Source of the DNA: Echria macrotheca
Taxonomy: Eukaryota > Ascomycota > Sordariomycetes > Sordariales > Schizotheciaceae
DNA: 64,000 nucleotides
NCBI GenBank assembly: GCA_030411725.1
Contig: MU839841.1
Span: forward strand, 1-64,000
Direction of reading: 5' to 3'
The position numbers were made by a program, and so were the translations under genes. Position 1 is the stretch's first letter. The number at the start of each line of letters is the position of its first letter. Below, in pieces: positions 9,088 through 19,313 of the stretch. Below the pieces are notes generated by a model. It had not been told where the DNA came from and made no database searches. It worked only from the letters and a program-made list of their open reading frames with translations.

Positions 9088-11697
9088 CTACTCCCCCAGC
9101 ATAGATTGTCCTAACTCGGCGCCCATCATCTGACAGAGTCCCTCCGCCACTCCCGTCGCCGGCACTCCTACAGCCAACCGGAATTCCTGGGTCAGCTTTA
9201 ACACTGTTGAGAGCTTCTCATCTGTCAAATCAACCACCTCGTCGCCGTTAGTACCATTCGGGCTGCTGAGTGCTAGCGCCGCGCGGAAGCATGCTTTGAT
9301 CTGGTGCCCGTTCAAGTTGCCCAGGTCTTCCCATGGCAACCTATTCTCGACGAACGTCTTCAGCTGCATCCTATTGACCTGGCCCACGTTCGTGCTATCG
9401 ATTAGCTTGTGCCAAATAAGTTTCTGGCTGTCCTTATCGAGATCCTCGAGGTATACCGGCCAGTCCATGCGGGATATGATTCCGTTGTCGGGCTCTTCTG
9501 TATTCCAGGGGGATCAGTCTCTAATAAATAGTATGTTTCACTTCACTCAGCAAAGGGGCGTGGGATAATGAAAACATACCGCCGCACATGGTCACGAAGA
9601 TGAGTGCATCCGAGGCATCCAGGTGGCTTGCAAAAACAGAGAGCAGCCCGCTGCGGTATATATTGTTGTGCCGGTTTTGAAGGAATATACCAGCATCCTC
9701 AATGAGCAGTATAGCCCTCCAGTCGGATGCGCGCCGGATGGCGATACCCAGCTCTTCATCCAGTTTCTTGGGGTCCATCCCAAGCATAGCTGCGGTCACT
9801 CGATAAAGAGGTGCCGCATATTTGGCCGCTAGGCATTCTTGGTGGCTGTTAGAACCAAGCGATTTTGCGGCGGGTAGGTTAACTTACCTGCAGTAAAAGT
9901 CTTTCCAGTTCCCGGCCCTCCGCAAAGCAACACTTTGAGGCCTTGACGTTTCCCTGTATTCGGGCGTTCAGTAGCGCCGAGTACCGAAGATACGGCTTTA
10001 TCGAGTTTTTTCTGTCCGGTATTTGACACAAGCCAGTCTTTCCAAGCTGTCTCATCGCGCTCAATGTTGCTCAAGTCTTCCACCGGAACAAGCCGCCATG
10101 ATTTGTGTTGAAGGGAGAAAGCCCAGACCATGGACGGACAAAAGAGAAGGAGACTGTCGTCCACTATGTCGGTGCTAGCTTCTGGAACCTCAAGTTTGGG
10201 TGTCTCGTCCGGGACGTTGCATACACGAGAGTTATGGAAAACCTGGTGCGTTGGATAAGGGCCAAGGTCGAGAGCCTTCCCGAGACATGCGATACACCGG
10301 AGGGGCTCTGGCGGAGAAGGCTCTAGCTGAGATTGACGGCTTCTGTCATATCCGCTTCCGGTGGCATGATCAATTATAACATTTGTGGAAGCCTATTGTC
10401 CGATATGTCAGACCGAACAAGACAGGCGCAGCAGGTATGCTATGCCACGAGCACTCACCTTTCCAGCCGTCATTGACCAGGCATCCCCAGTGTACCATTG
10501 GTGGAATGCTTCCCTCTTGTACTTCCTAAACACTGTCAGGATACGTTCAAGGGGGAACTGTGAGCAAAAGAGCGGAGATCTGCCTACCAGTACTTCCTGC
10601 CACGGCCGATGAGTTCGGCCTCCAGGCCTGGCTTGATTTGATGAATATGCCGCTTTGGAACCACTTCGAGTCTTCTGATCGGTTGCTCGGATGGATATGG
10701 CTTGATGCTCAGGACTTCGAGCTGCGGCACCAGTGATTTTCCAGTCTTGTCAAAGCCGAGATAGTAGCCGTGGATTCGGATGGGGTCGAGGCTTGGATAA
10801 GGGCTAACTTCGACCCTTGCAACCTTATACGCCCTCCAGCCACCACCATCAAGACGAAAGACAGTCTCTCCCGGGGGATAAAGGAGCCATGCGTCCTCAA
10901 ATGCAATACTATTGCACCGGTTGTTATCGAGCTCATCGGCCTTCTTCCACGTTGTCCTGCGCTCATTCTGCATGAACTCCAACAAGAGCTGGGCATGCTT
11001 TCCCACGTGGTCGTCATTCTCTATAACAGCCATTATTCGACCCCTATTGTAAAACAACATCTCGTATGGCTCGTGGATGCTCTCTGATGGTGAAAAGACA
11101 ATGTTCTCAAGTGGATAACTCTCTGGGAGCGCTACGGGGTCGCCTTTGAACACCTCGAGAAGACCGGGGTCAACGATCGTCAAAGACGGTCTGTGAGGTC
11201 TAGAGCGTTTCCGAAAAACAGGTAATTTCGTACCGGGGTGGCAAACTTCTGTGTCCAGTGCCTCCCAAGCCGTTGCCGATGCAAATGGGCTCGACGGCGC
11301 CTGTACTGGAATTAGCACGCCGTTCTTCTCGATGTGCTGTGTATATTACCGATGGAGCATGTAGCGGGCTCCCTTCATATAAATTCATGGGAGCCTCCTC
11401 TGCAGTGTCCACATTGGTAGAGCTCTGTGTAGGAGACGACGTCGTCGGGGAAAGACCCTTTCCTGAATCCGTTGACTGACGGACTCCAGCAAGCTCAGCT
11501 GCTTCCACCCCATGGTTCAGTTGGCCGTCGGGGTTTTTGAGAAACGCAGCGGTCGTCTTGTGGTCGCCATCAGGTTTGACTTTCACCGTGGAGCCTCCAT
11601 CAGTGTCACTTGGTCGATTGCCGTCACTCAGGCCGCTTCCCATCTGCTCCTGACTCCCCATCCCTGGCGTTTTCGGTTTCGACTGGCTGTTTCCCAT
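9088..11697 (-). CDS. DUF7025/AAA+ family ATPase-like protein with altered Walker B
   Basis: Six exons (11697-11350, 11300-10588, 10525-10459, 10392-9888, 9828-9580, 9497-9088) give 763 aa, all junctions in frame. The N-terminus MGNSQSKP is a typical N-myristoylation sequence, followed by a disordered Ser/Thr-rich region to about residue 115. A DUF7025-type domain (about 230-350) shows FEDAWLLYPPGETVFR and GGWRAYKVARVEV. The C-terminal AAA domain has an intact Walker A (GGPGTGKT, near 535) but reads LLIEDAGIFL near 588 where relatives have LLLDEADVFL. The sensor-1 asparagine also appears lost (FVTMCGG instead of TTN). An arginine remains in IISRMDWPV. ATP binding is plausible; normal hydrolysis is doubtful. 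The family's role is unknown; membrane tethering by myristate is inferred. Confidence 0.88.
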
Positions 11698-13844
11698 CTT
11701 GTAAGCATTGGACTGACAGCCGGCTGTACTTTGACGTCCAGAATCGTTTCGAGCGGCGAAACGAAGGATTGATGATAGATGAGCCCAACATAAGAGTTCT
11801 AGCGGTGTGCGGCAAAGAAACAACTCCCAACTCGGCAGACTTCCCATGGCAGCCGGTCTCATCTGGCCATATAACCCCCCAACAGATCCCGCCCAAAATT
11901 CCCTCCTCTCTTCCCCTTCCCCCCTTTCCAGACCGCCTCACCTCATCATCTCAACTTTGCCCCCGCAGCTACCCCCATCCAACCCTCATGCGTGCCCTGG
12001 CACATCTTCTGCAATCATCTGCATATACAGCCTCGAAATCCGAGCAAACCTCCAATACCAGCGACAGGGCCATCACCACAACGCCCGAAGTGACCTAGCC
12101 TGACTGTAGGTTGTCACGCTGAGTGTCCAATAGAGCCTTGAGTGTCGTAAATCTCAGCCGTCCTTGCTTGCAGCTGCATGCGCCCCCATCCACTGTTCCC
12201 CTCATCGAGAAGGCTCGAGACGGGGTGTGGTTGCGCTGGACTTGACAACCTGCTGACCGACCTCCCGGGGAGGTGACTTGGAAAGGAGATTGGACCGCGC
12301 TTGCTTGCCCACTCCCCTTCCTCTCCTCCCGGTATCTGTCATGTCGGATATGTGGATGGCAGGTCAGCCAACGTTTTCAGGATGGCCTACTCTCCTCACC
12401 ATCCGCTTCCAAGTATTGGCGGTGAGAGGATATGCGTCAGTCGAGGCGGGATAGCTCTAGGGGTGGGTAGCTTTCGAGTGCAATGACGGGGGGCAGATCT
12501 TGCTTATGTCCAAAGGCAACGAGACATGTCCGTGTCTCTCCGTCCTGCCTGGTTTGCGAAGTAGAACCAAATTGCCACGTGCAAGAGAAGCCACTTCTCC
12601 TTCCTCAGTAGTTGAATCAAGTCACACCGCTGTGTTCTGAACATGAGGCGTGTCGTCATGGCTCGGGCACCGGCTACTATCATGGGCGGCAGTGGACATG
12701 ACGAGATGGAGTCGCGAGATCGATAGGTCAACCTTTTTCCAGAAAGAAAATTTTGCTGGCTATTATCTGGCTCTGGATCTTTCCATTTCTCGAGGACATG
12801 AAGTCATGGTGTCTGGAAGATCGGATTAGTTTGTTTCTGGGTGGAAGGCGCGACTCTCTCTCCGAACCTGAATGGATGTGGAGGGTTAGGGTTAAACGTG
12901 CCTCATTTCCCCTGACCAGGGACAGGGGACGGAAGATCGCTCTTGCCGCCATAACTTGACGTCTAATGTGAAGCAAAACATCAGCCGGCGTTCTTTCCTG
13001 AGGCGTGTTTCTCTTGCCGTTAGGTTGAGATTGTCCATTTGTGCACTTTTGTTGACACCCGAATCCCCCACGGGAATGATTGGCATCCAATCATCTTGAC
13101 CAGGCACAGGGGCGTGACCGCCTCCTTGCGCCGCCATTTGGGAGCCGCAAGAGAACAAATGGGCACATCGATCCGTGCGGATCTGATCTTATCTCTCGAT
13201 GTCTAACAGGCTGCGAGATCTACCAGCAACCCTGGGCAATATGCCGAGAGACGGCGAGCAGATGACTGCAGCGTCGGAGGAGAAGGAAAAGCGACTGAAG
13301 CAGCGCAGGGCTTGCGGAATCGGATGACATGATGCCCCCAACCGTCGTGGAACTGCCGCACTCTCTTCGCCCCATGCCCTTTGGCCGACCCGGCACAGTC
13401 GGAACTGCACTCCTCACGCATCTTCTCAATCACTCAAGAAGGGCCAAGTGGTAGGCCCTCGAGTCTGATGGCGGCCCAAAGCATCACACGTTACGAACAG
13501 AGTCGAAGATTCGAGCCAGATGGGCAGGTTTTGTGATATCAGGCTTCTCATCGTCTGTTTCACTGGACCAAGAAGCTGGACCAGCCCTTCGCGAGTGGCT
13601 CTTCTGCGTGGACTTGCTGCCCCTCTGCAGTCCGGATTGGAAGACCCTGCAGCGAAAAGCATCGGTTAGTGGAGGGCAAACCTGTACACCGCCACCACAT
13701 CTGTGAGACTCGAAGATATTTCTCGTATATCATCGCCACAGCAGCTTCTTTTTCTTGTTTCTCGATATCCAGGTTCCTGATATCCAGCTCTGAATTTCTC
13801 GATAATGTGTAGTTAAGCATTGCTTCTGCGCTTCTACTCTCATC
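11698..13844. other. 2.1-kb intergenic region
   Basis: No convincing gene. Near 11880-11960 there is a C/T-rich stretch upstream of the AAA gene, probably promoter. A minus-strand frame from an ATG at 13820 to 13560 (86 codons) is discussed as a weak candidate. It would start only 25 bp from the divergent gene at 13845. Confidence 0.45.
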
Positions 13845-14578
13845 ATGGTTAGTTTATCCTCTATCTACCGCAGTTCTGCAATTAACCAAGTCCATGTTGT
13901 CAGGAAGCCGTCGCATCCGCTGCTGCTGTGCTTCAACTCTTGGGGCAAGCTGTTTCCATTGTTCGAGAAGCCTATGAGGCGCACCGAGCTGCCAGAGCTG
14001 TGCCAAAAACACTCCGTGACACAAACACGCAACTCGAAAATCTCGTCGATATCATGGAAGAGGTGATGCGGTCGCCCCATCTTCACACCCCGGCAATACA
14101 CAGCCAAGTCGATCAAATACACCGAGTCGTGCAGGACCTGGTGCCCCTTTTAGAAACCATGAAGGGTTTCCAAAGGAGAAATAGGATGTATCAGAACATA
14201 TACATGTTGGTCAGGAAGACGGGAGACGAGGGGAAACTGAATGCGGTTCTCCTTCGTCTCGACAGGGCCAAGCAGGATTTGGTGATTCGGATACAGCTTG
14301 CACAAATGGGTGTGTCGGGCAACATGGCAACAGACGTCAAGCGCATCGAAAAGCAAGTCCAGACAGGGACAGGGAACAAGATGCGCCAGTTTCGACTTGA
14401 AGGAAACAGAGTCTCAGAGAACTCGGACCAGACAAACGGCATACTGGGATTTGAGAACACAAGTCCATCCACGATGGCGCATATCATTGACAACACGTCA
14501 CTGGGAGGAAGTCGACAGAATAACCTCATCCTCGCAGGCCCCGTTTCGCTCAAGTTTCTCCAAGGGCTAGAGTTATGA
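13845..14578 (+). CDS. Stand-alone SesA/HeLo-like NLR N-terminal domain protein
   Basis: A 225-aa protein made of an ATG-only first exon (13845-13847), a 56-nt intron (GTTAGT donor, TTAAC branch, TCAG acceptor) and one long exon 13904-14578. Translation begins MEAVASAAAVLQLLGQAVSI, the hydrophobic helix pattern found at the N-terminus of fungal NLR (STAND) proteins and the effectors paired with them. A helical bundle runs to about residue 130. The tail (about 136-225) changes character: it is rich in Gly, Asn and Ser with few charges (GVSGNMATD, TGTGNKMRQF, SLGGSRQNNLILAG). No NACHT or repeat domain is attached. It could be a cell-death or signalling partner of an NLR encoded elsewhere; this is inference from domain type only. 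Confidence 0.7.
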
Positions 14579-15249
14579 TTATTTACAAATATGTTTCCTC
14601 CGTTTTGTCTCTTACACCAATCTCTCTCAAGCCAGTCTCAAGCCACGGCCGTGTTCCCAATCCCCGCCTAGTCGAGGTCTCACCCAGCCCTATGGCGCTC
14701 CTGACCCTGGTCCGATCGCCTGACCGGATGGTAACATTTTGACGGCACACACAGAAGTATGACACAACTTCAAAGAAAGACGATAGGCCATAATTCATGG
14801 GAAGACGGCACCCAGAGATGAAAGTGCACTTCTTCGACGGCACTCGCGCTGGAATAGGATGCAATGATTATGCATGGAAACAGCTCACCACCAATGAGAC
14901 GACTGGTCGCTACACAACCGCGCAGCAAAGTCATGATAAATGCGCATTGTTGCATTTCTCATGGCCGACACTGCCCGGTCGCCGCCGCACGATTCCGACT
15001 GTTAGGCTTTTAGACCTGGACGCCCGGGCAATGATAACTCCGAGCTGATACTGGCATACTGGCGCCTATTGGGCGCCAAAGCAGTTGAAGATAGGCAGAC
15101 ATTGGGCAAGGCAGCCATGGGCCTTGTTAAATGCCAGGAGCACCGCACGACGAGGCTATCTCGACATCTTTGCCCGGAGCAAAGAGAGCCTCACAAGGCA
15201 GACGACGTAGCAATTCGATCAAAAGAACCGACATCAAACCCCGATAACC
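14579..15249. other. Intergenic region upstream of the small UBL-like gene
   Basis: No gene seen. It contains the GGCGCC inverted repeat listed separately and presumably the promoter of the gene at 15250. Confidence 0.5.
15060..15078. repeat. GGCGCC inverted repeat in promoter
   Basis: TGGCGCC and GGCGCCA form perfect 7-bp arms around the 5-nt spacer TATTG, about 170 bp before the start codon at 15250. Read on the minus strand the right arm is TTTGGCGCC, which fits the E2F-like core TTTSGCGC. Function not shown. Confidence 0.6.
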
Positions 15250-15965
15250 ATGGCGCCCGCGTATCCCGAGGCCAAGCTCAAGTTCCAGGTGCAATGTTCA
15301 AGTAAGTCCCGTCCTTCCTTGGAGCCTCGTCTTAATGGACATCAGGCTGGGGAACCAACCCTGGGCTTCAAACACTGACTAGTTGGTTGCGCAGAGTTTG
15401 GAAATCGACCAGAGGAGATCGAAGTGCCGTCGACGGCCAGCATGGCCGAGGTGGGAGATATGGTCGCGAAGAAATTCGGCCTGGGGGCGGCCAAGATTCG
15501 ACCGCCCCAGGGCCTTGTGCCGTCGGATTACATTTCGGACAAATATCTTCGAGACACGCTACAGGCCAAGCTCATCCGCAAGCTGATCCAGACGCTTTAC
15601 ATCGATGAGGTGAACGCCGAGGGTCGCGGCCAGGCGCCGGCGGGTGCTGGGCAGGCTGCGAGCGTGCCGAACCAATACAAGATGGGTCTGTTTCTGCCAC
15701 CCCCTGGCTAAAGCAATGACGATGTATATCGTGCTAACACAGTCGTTGCTGTCTTATAGAGAGGAATGAGACCTCGGGACAGAGCCAGTACCAAAATGTC
15801 ATCATGGTAATGTCGGGTGGATCGGGACCCAACGATAGACCGGTGGTGGTGTCGAACTCGGAGAACAAGTCAACCGTGGGCCGTCAGAATCTGATTGTGG
15901 TGGCGGAAAGCGTTGGAATCGCCCTCATCAACAAGTTGGACCTCGGGCTGGGTACCACATCGTGA
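15250..15965 (+). CDS. Small conserved-type hypothetical protein with ubiquitin-like N-terminus
   Basis: Three exons (15250-15301, 15395-15685, 15760-15965) give 182 aa in frame. The introns have a GTAAGT donor and a textbook GTGCTAACAC branch, though the second donor is the weaker GTCTGT. I do not recognise the family. The first 45 residues (LKFQVQCS, then EEIEVPSTASMAEVGDMVA) have the strand-strand-helix layout of a ubiquitin-like fold. A charged helix (KYLRDTLQAKLIRKLIQTLY) and an Ala/Gly-rich linker follow. The last exon has two hydrophobic strands, VIMVMSGG and NLIVVAESVGIALI. There is no signal peptide or membrane span. Splice quality and even codon use argue that it is a real gene. Confidence 0.75.
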
Positions 15966-16545
15966 GACAGCTGTGCGATGGTGGGGGGCGGAAAATATGT
16001 CTGCTGGAGGATATTAGATGCTTCGAGCCTCTAAAGGAAGGGAAAAGGTCTGTTTCTATGGAGGATTGTCTATTGCTTTCTGAAGGATACCCATTTTGTC
16101 TCTTAACATTTGTTAATTCCTTTGGGACTTGCCTGGTGGTATGTAGTTTAAGTTAAGTTGAATAGCCTCACTCCCTATGCTATTCTCAGTCCAGGCGCTG
16201 GATAACCTCGTCGGATAATGCGGGTTGTATGGACCCATTCCCGCATGATCGAGGATTGTTAGAGTTTCAATGGCAGTTATGTTTTGTTAGGGCAGCCTGG
16301 CTGGCAAGGCTGGCCTGCACTCGATGCTGATTGGCTAGAACTTGCTAGACAGCCGGGTGGGTCTGTGGAGACGCTCCCGCTGAGCTCAACCTCGTTCCTT
16401 CCTCGAAATCTCATCATTGGCTTGTACAATACAGAGTTCTCAACAAACGGTTCAAATGTCAGGAAAAATCCCCATTCCAACACACTGTCCCCCTTAGTAT
16501 ACCAACTGCCTGCCGGGTCTGATGCACACCTCGGGTGCCCTCGCC
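15966..16545. other. Intergenic region between two plus-strand genes
   Basis: It holds the 3' flank of the gene ending at 15965 and the promoter of the Sel1/TPR-like gene. An ATG at 16522 is in frame with the latter, but its context is poorer than that of 16546. Confidence 0.45.
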
Positions 16546-17659
16546 ATGCGGATCTTGTCGCCCATTTCGCGACTTGTGACGCGTCGTTCGCTTCCTCGCC
16601 CTGCGACTCAACTTTGGCTGCTACCGCAAAGTCATTCCTATGCTGTCCGCGCCAAGACTCTATCGCAGCCAAGACCACTTTTTGACGTCAAATCCGTGCC
16701 GCCTCTGTCTTGGTGGGAGGCCAGACAACAGTGGCTGCCCCCGGACCTCCCTGCAAAGAATGTCTTCAACGCCGCCGGTTGGTACGCCCAAATGGCGAGA
16801 TCAGACGAGTCCACCTGGAAGGGGAAACTCCAGCGAGGTATCAGTTTTCCTCACTGTCTCGAGAGCACTCGACATTGACAAGTTGCTGACCCTTGTAGAT
16901 TATGGCATTGACTCTTACCAACTTCACTGGGCCGCCTGTCTTCTGACATTCTCCCCCGATGGAGGGCAGGATACGGAGCACAACCTCCTTGGCTACCATA
17001 TGCTCGAGACAGGATCAGCGCTAGGATATGCCCCTTCAATTGTTACCTACCTTTGCACCCTGGCCAACCGACCGACTCAACGACGGTCGGGGGCTGCGAA
17101 ATCGACACTGGCAAAACACATGCCTAAGCTTAGAGAAATGGCCCAACAGGGTAACCCTGATGCTCTTTTCGTTCAAGGCCGCTTCTATGAGACGGATGGG
17201 AATGACGACTTCGCGCTCAGTTGTTACGACAAGGCGATCGAGGCTGGCAGCAGAAGCGGTGACCAGTTCGCTCCAGCACCGATGGGACTAGCAAACTACA
17301 CTAATCCGTCCAGGTGGACGTTCGAGGACGCATGCTACTGCGGGCGCGGCAGAATCCTACTTCGCAAGGGCGATACAGTGGCGGCCAGGGATGCATTCTC
17401 TTTCGCCTACCATGAATTGCATTCCCTGGATGCAGCCGAAGAGCTCGTGAAACTGGTGCCCGCGGAATCGACTGAGAGACATGACTTGTTGGTCGGGCTG
17501 GCGGTATGGGGCAGCAAACCCGACTATGCTGCCCTCGTCTTCCACGAATGGAATAAGTACCTGGAGACGAAAGACGATTACCACTTACAGATGGCCTCGG
17601 AGTGGCATCATTTGGGAGATAGCGAGGGCGCAGACTTCACGGCGCTGGAGCGTTCATGA
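16546..17659 (+). CDS. Mitochondrial Sel1/TPR-like repeat protein (hypothetical)
   Basis: Two exons, 16546-16837 and 16899-17659, give 350 aa; the intron has GTATCA, a GCTGACC branch and TGTAG. The N-terminus MRILSPISRLVTRRSLPRP is Arg/Ser-rich with no acidic residue, as in a mitochondrial presequence. I chose this ATG over the one at 16522 because it has G at -3. The body is helical, with Sel1/TPR-like units: one reads GNPDALFVQGRFYETDGN followed by DFALSCYDKAIEAG. A second contains GRGRILLRKGDTVAARDAF. Such repeats mediate protein contacts, and the partner is unknown. No transmembrane span. Likely an imported mitochondrial scaffold or assembly protein, by inference. Confidence 0.75.
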
Positions 17660-17930
17660 CCTGCCGCCGTCCCACACGCCGAGACATGCCATAACTCGGC
17701 ATCTGTTGGACGCAGCCGCAAGACCGGCCGTCCAAGACGCTGCCGGCCCGAGCTAACGCTCGCCGGAGTGCACAAGTCCATACATCGATACACATGTAAT
17801 GCAATACACAGTCGGCCTGCTCCAATGAGTCGCTGAGCCGAACTAGCCGTTTCTTTTTCCGACGAGCGTCTGCATCTTGCATTAGTCGCTCCCTGCGTGC
17901 ATTCATCACACGGCCATCAGCAATGTACTC

Positions 17931-17952
17931 GTCCGGACAATCTTGTCCGGAC
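17931..17952. repeat. Near-perfect palindrome
   Basis: GTCCGGACAA and TTGTCCGGAC are 10-bp inverted arms with a 2-nt spacer. Each arm itself contains the 6-bp palindrome TCCGGA. Confidence 0.8.
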
Positions 17953-19140
17953 CATATCTTGCAGCACGCGCAGGCGAGGCAGTCCAGATCTTGTATAATT
18001 CGGTAAGGATACGAGCAGTACCGGTTGCCGCCGCAGACAAAGACAAGAGATACCTGGTGCACACACAAAGTTTAAAAACGCCACAATCACACAGGTCCCG
18101 ACATGAGATGGAAGAGGAAATGGAACCCCTCCATCCAACACTCGCTGAACCAACCACCGCGCTCGGAAACCGTCCCAGCGAGTGAGCACACGACGGCGGC
18201 GGGCAGCGGGACTGACAGGGAAGCCGGCCCGGCAGGCAAACAATCGCTAACCACCCCGGCTTGTCTGGGGTCTGCTGTTGCTTTTGTTTTTCTTTTTGCG
18301 GGACCTGGAGAAGACCATTACTTTCACTAGTTATATCCACGCCCCTACCCAGTAGAGATCGACAGACATGTCACTTTCCGAAAACTGGCGGGTTGGGTTG
18401 GAAAATGCTGGAAACCGGTCAACCAACCGACGCTGTCGCTGTTTGCTCGACAGGGTAGACATCAGAAAGAGGGAAACAAATCTCTCTCAGCCTCGCAGTC
18501 TTGTCGTTCGGAGGCAAGGATCGGGGAAGAGGGGCTGGTGCCGCAGCCCGCTGGTCGTCGCCGGGCCGGCCCTTTGGAGAAGGAGGAGGGATGGGATGGG
18601 AGGGGGGGCCTGTACGGATTTACCCAGTTGTTGGTTCAGTTGCGCTTGACAGGGAGAGAGTGAGGGGGGCGAGACAGGCGTGACAGCCACACTGTTCACA
18701 CACACACAGTGGGGAGCGCAGAGACAAAAAGCAAAACGACGAGGGAGAAAAAAGAGGGGTCCAACTCATGTCTCGGTCAGCACTTCCGACGGTTCTCATT
18801 GGTTCAGGTCTGGTTCCCTCATCCCAACACGAGTTTGTTTTCTCAGCACATCCGGGGGCCAGCATTTGGGGCTCCTTGTTGACAGAGATCCTGCACACCA
18901 AGTGTGGTGTGTATTTTTGTGGAGATGCGCTAATCCGTATACAAACTGATGATCTCGATCTCTGTTTTCACCGAGGAAAAATAGTGTGGAGAGAGACTGA
19001 GCGGTTTCACAGACACAAGACCAAGCCACACGTCGTATGATGTTCTTGCAAAAAAAAGTTCTGGACTCGTTGGTGAGAGCTATGTCTCACCTTGTTTGTT
19101 CTCCCTCACATTTCATGATGTTGTGATTCATTTTCGGCTC

Positions 19141-19165
19141 GAGTCGAGTCGAGTCGAGTCGAGTC
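19141..19165. repeat. (GAGTC)5 pentanucleotide array
   Basis: Five tandem GAGTC units are read directly from the sequence, preceded by a partial unit. Confidence 0.95.
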
Positions 19166-19262
19166 CTGCGCGTTGGTTCCGCACGCAGTGGGTTGGAAGT
19201 AACATGAACCCCTGTCAACTACAGAGTTTCCCAATGTCCGTCCCATCACTCGCTCACCCCGT

Positions 19263-19313
19263 CCGTACCCGGCGTGTCGGGCACTGGAAAAAGCACGGAC
19301 ACGCCGGGTACGG
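19263..19313. repeat. Strong 16-bp inverted repeat (hairpin)
   Basis: CCGTACCCGGCGTGTC at 19263-19278 and GACACGCCGGGTACGG at 19298-19313 are perfect inverted complements around a 19-nt loop. Pairing extends outward with a small bulge (CCCCGT against ACGGGG). Confidence 0.9.
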
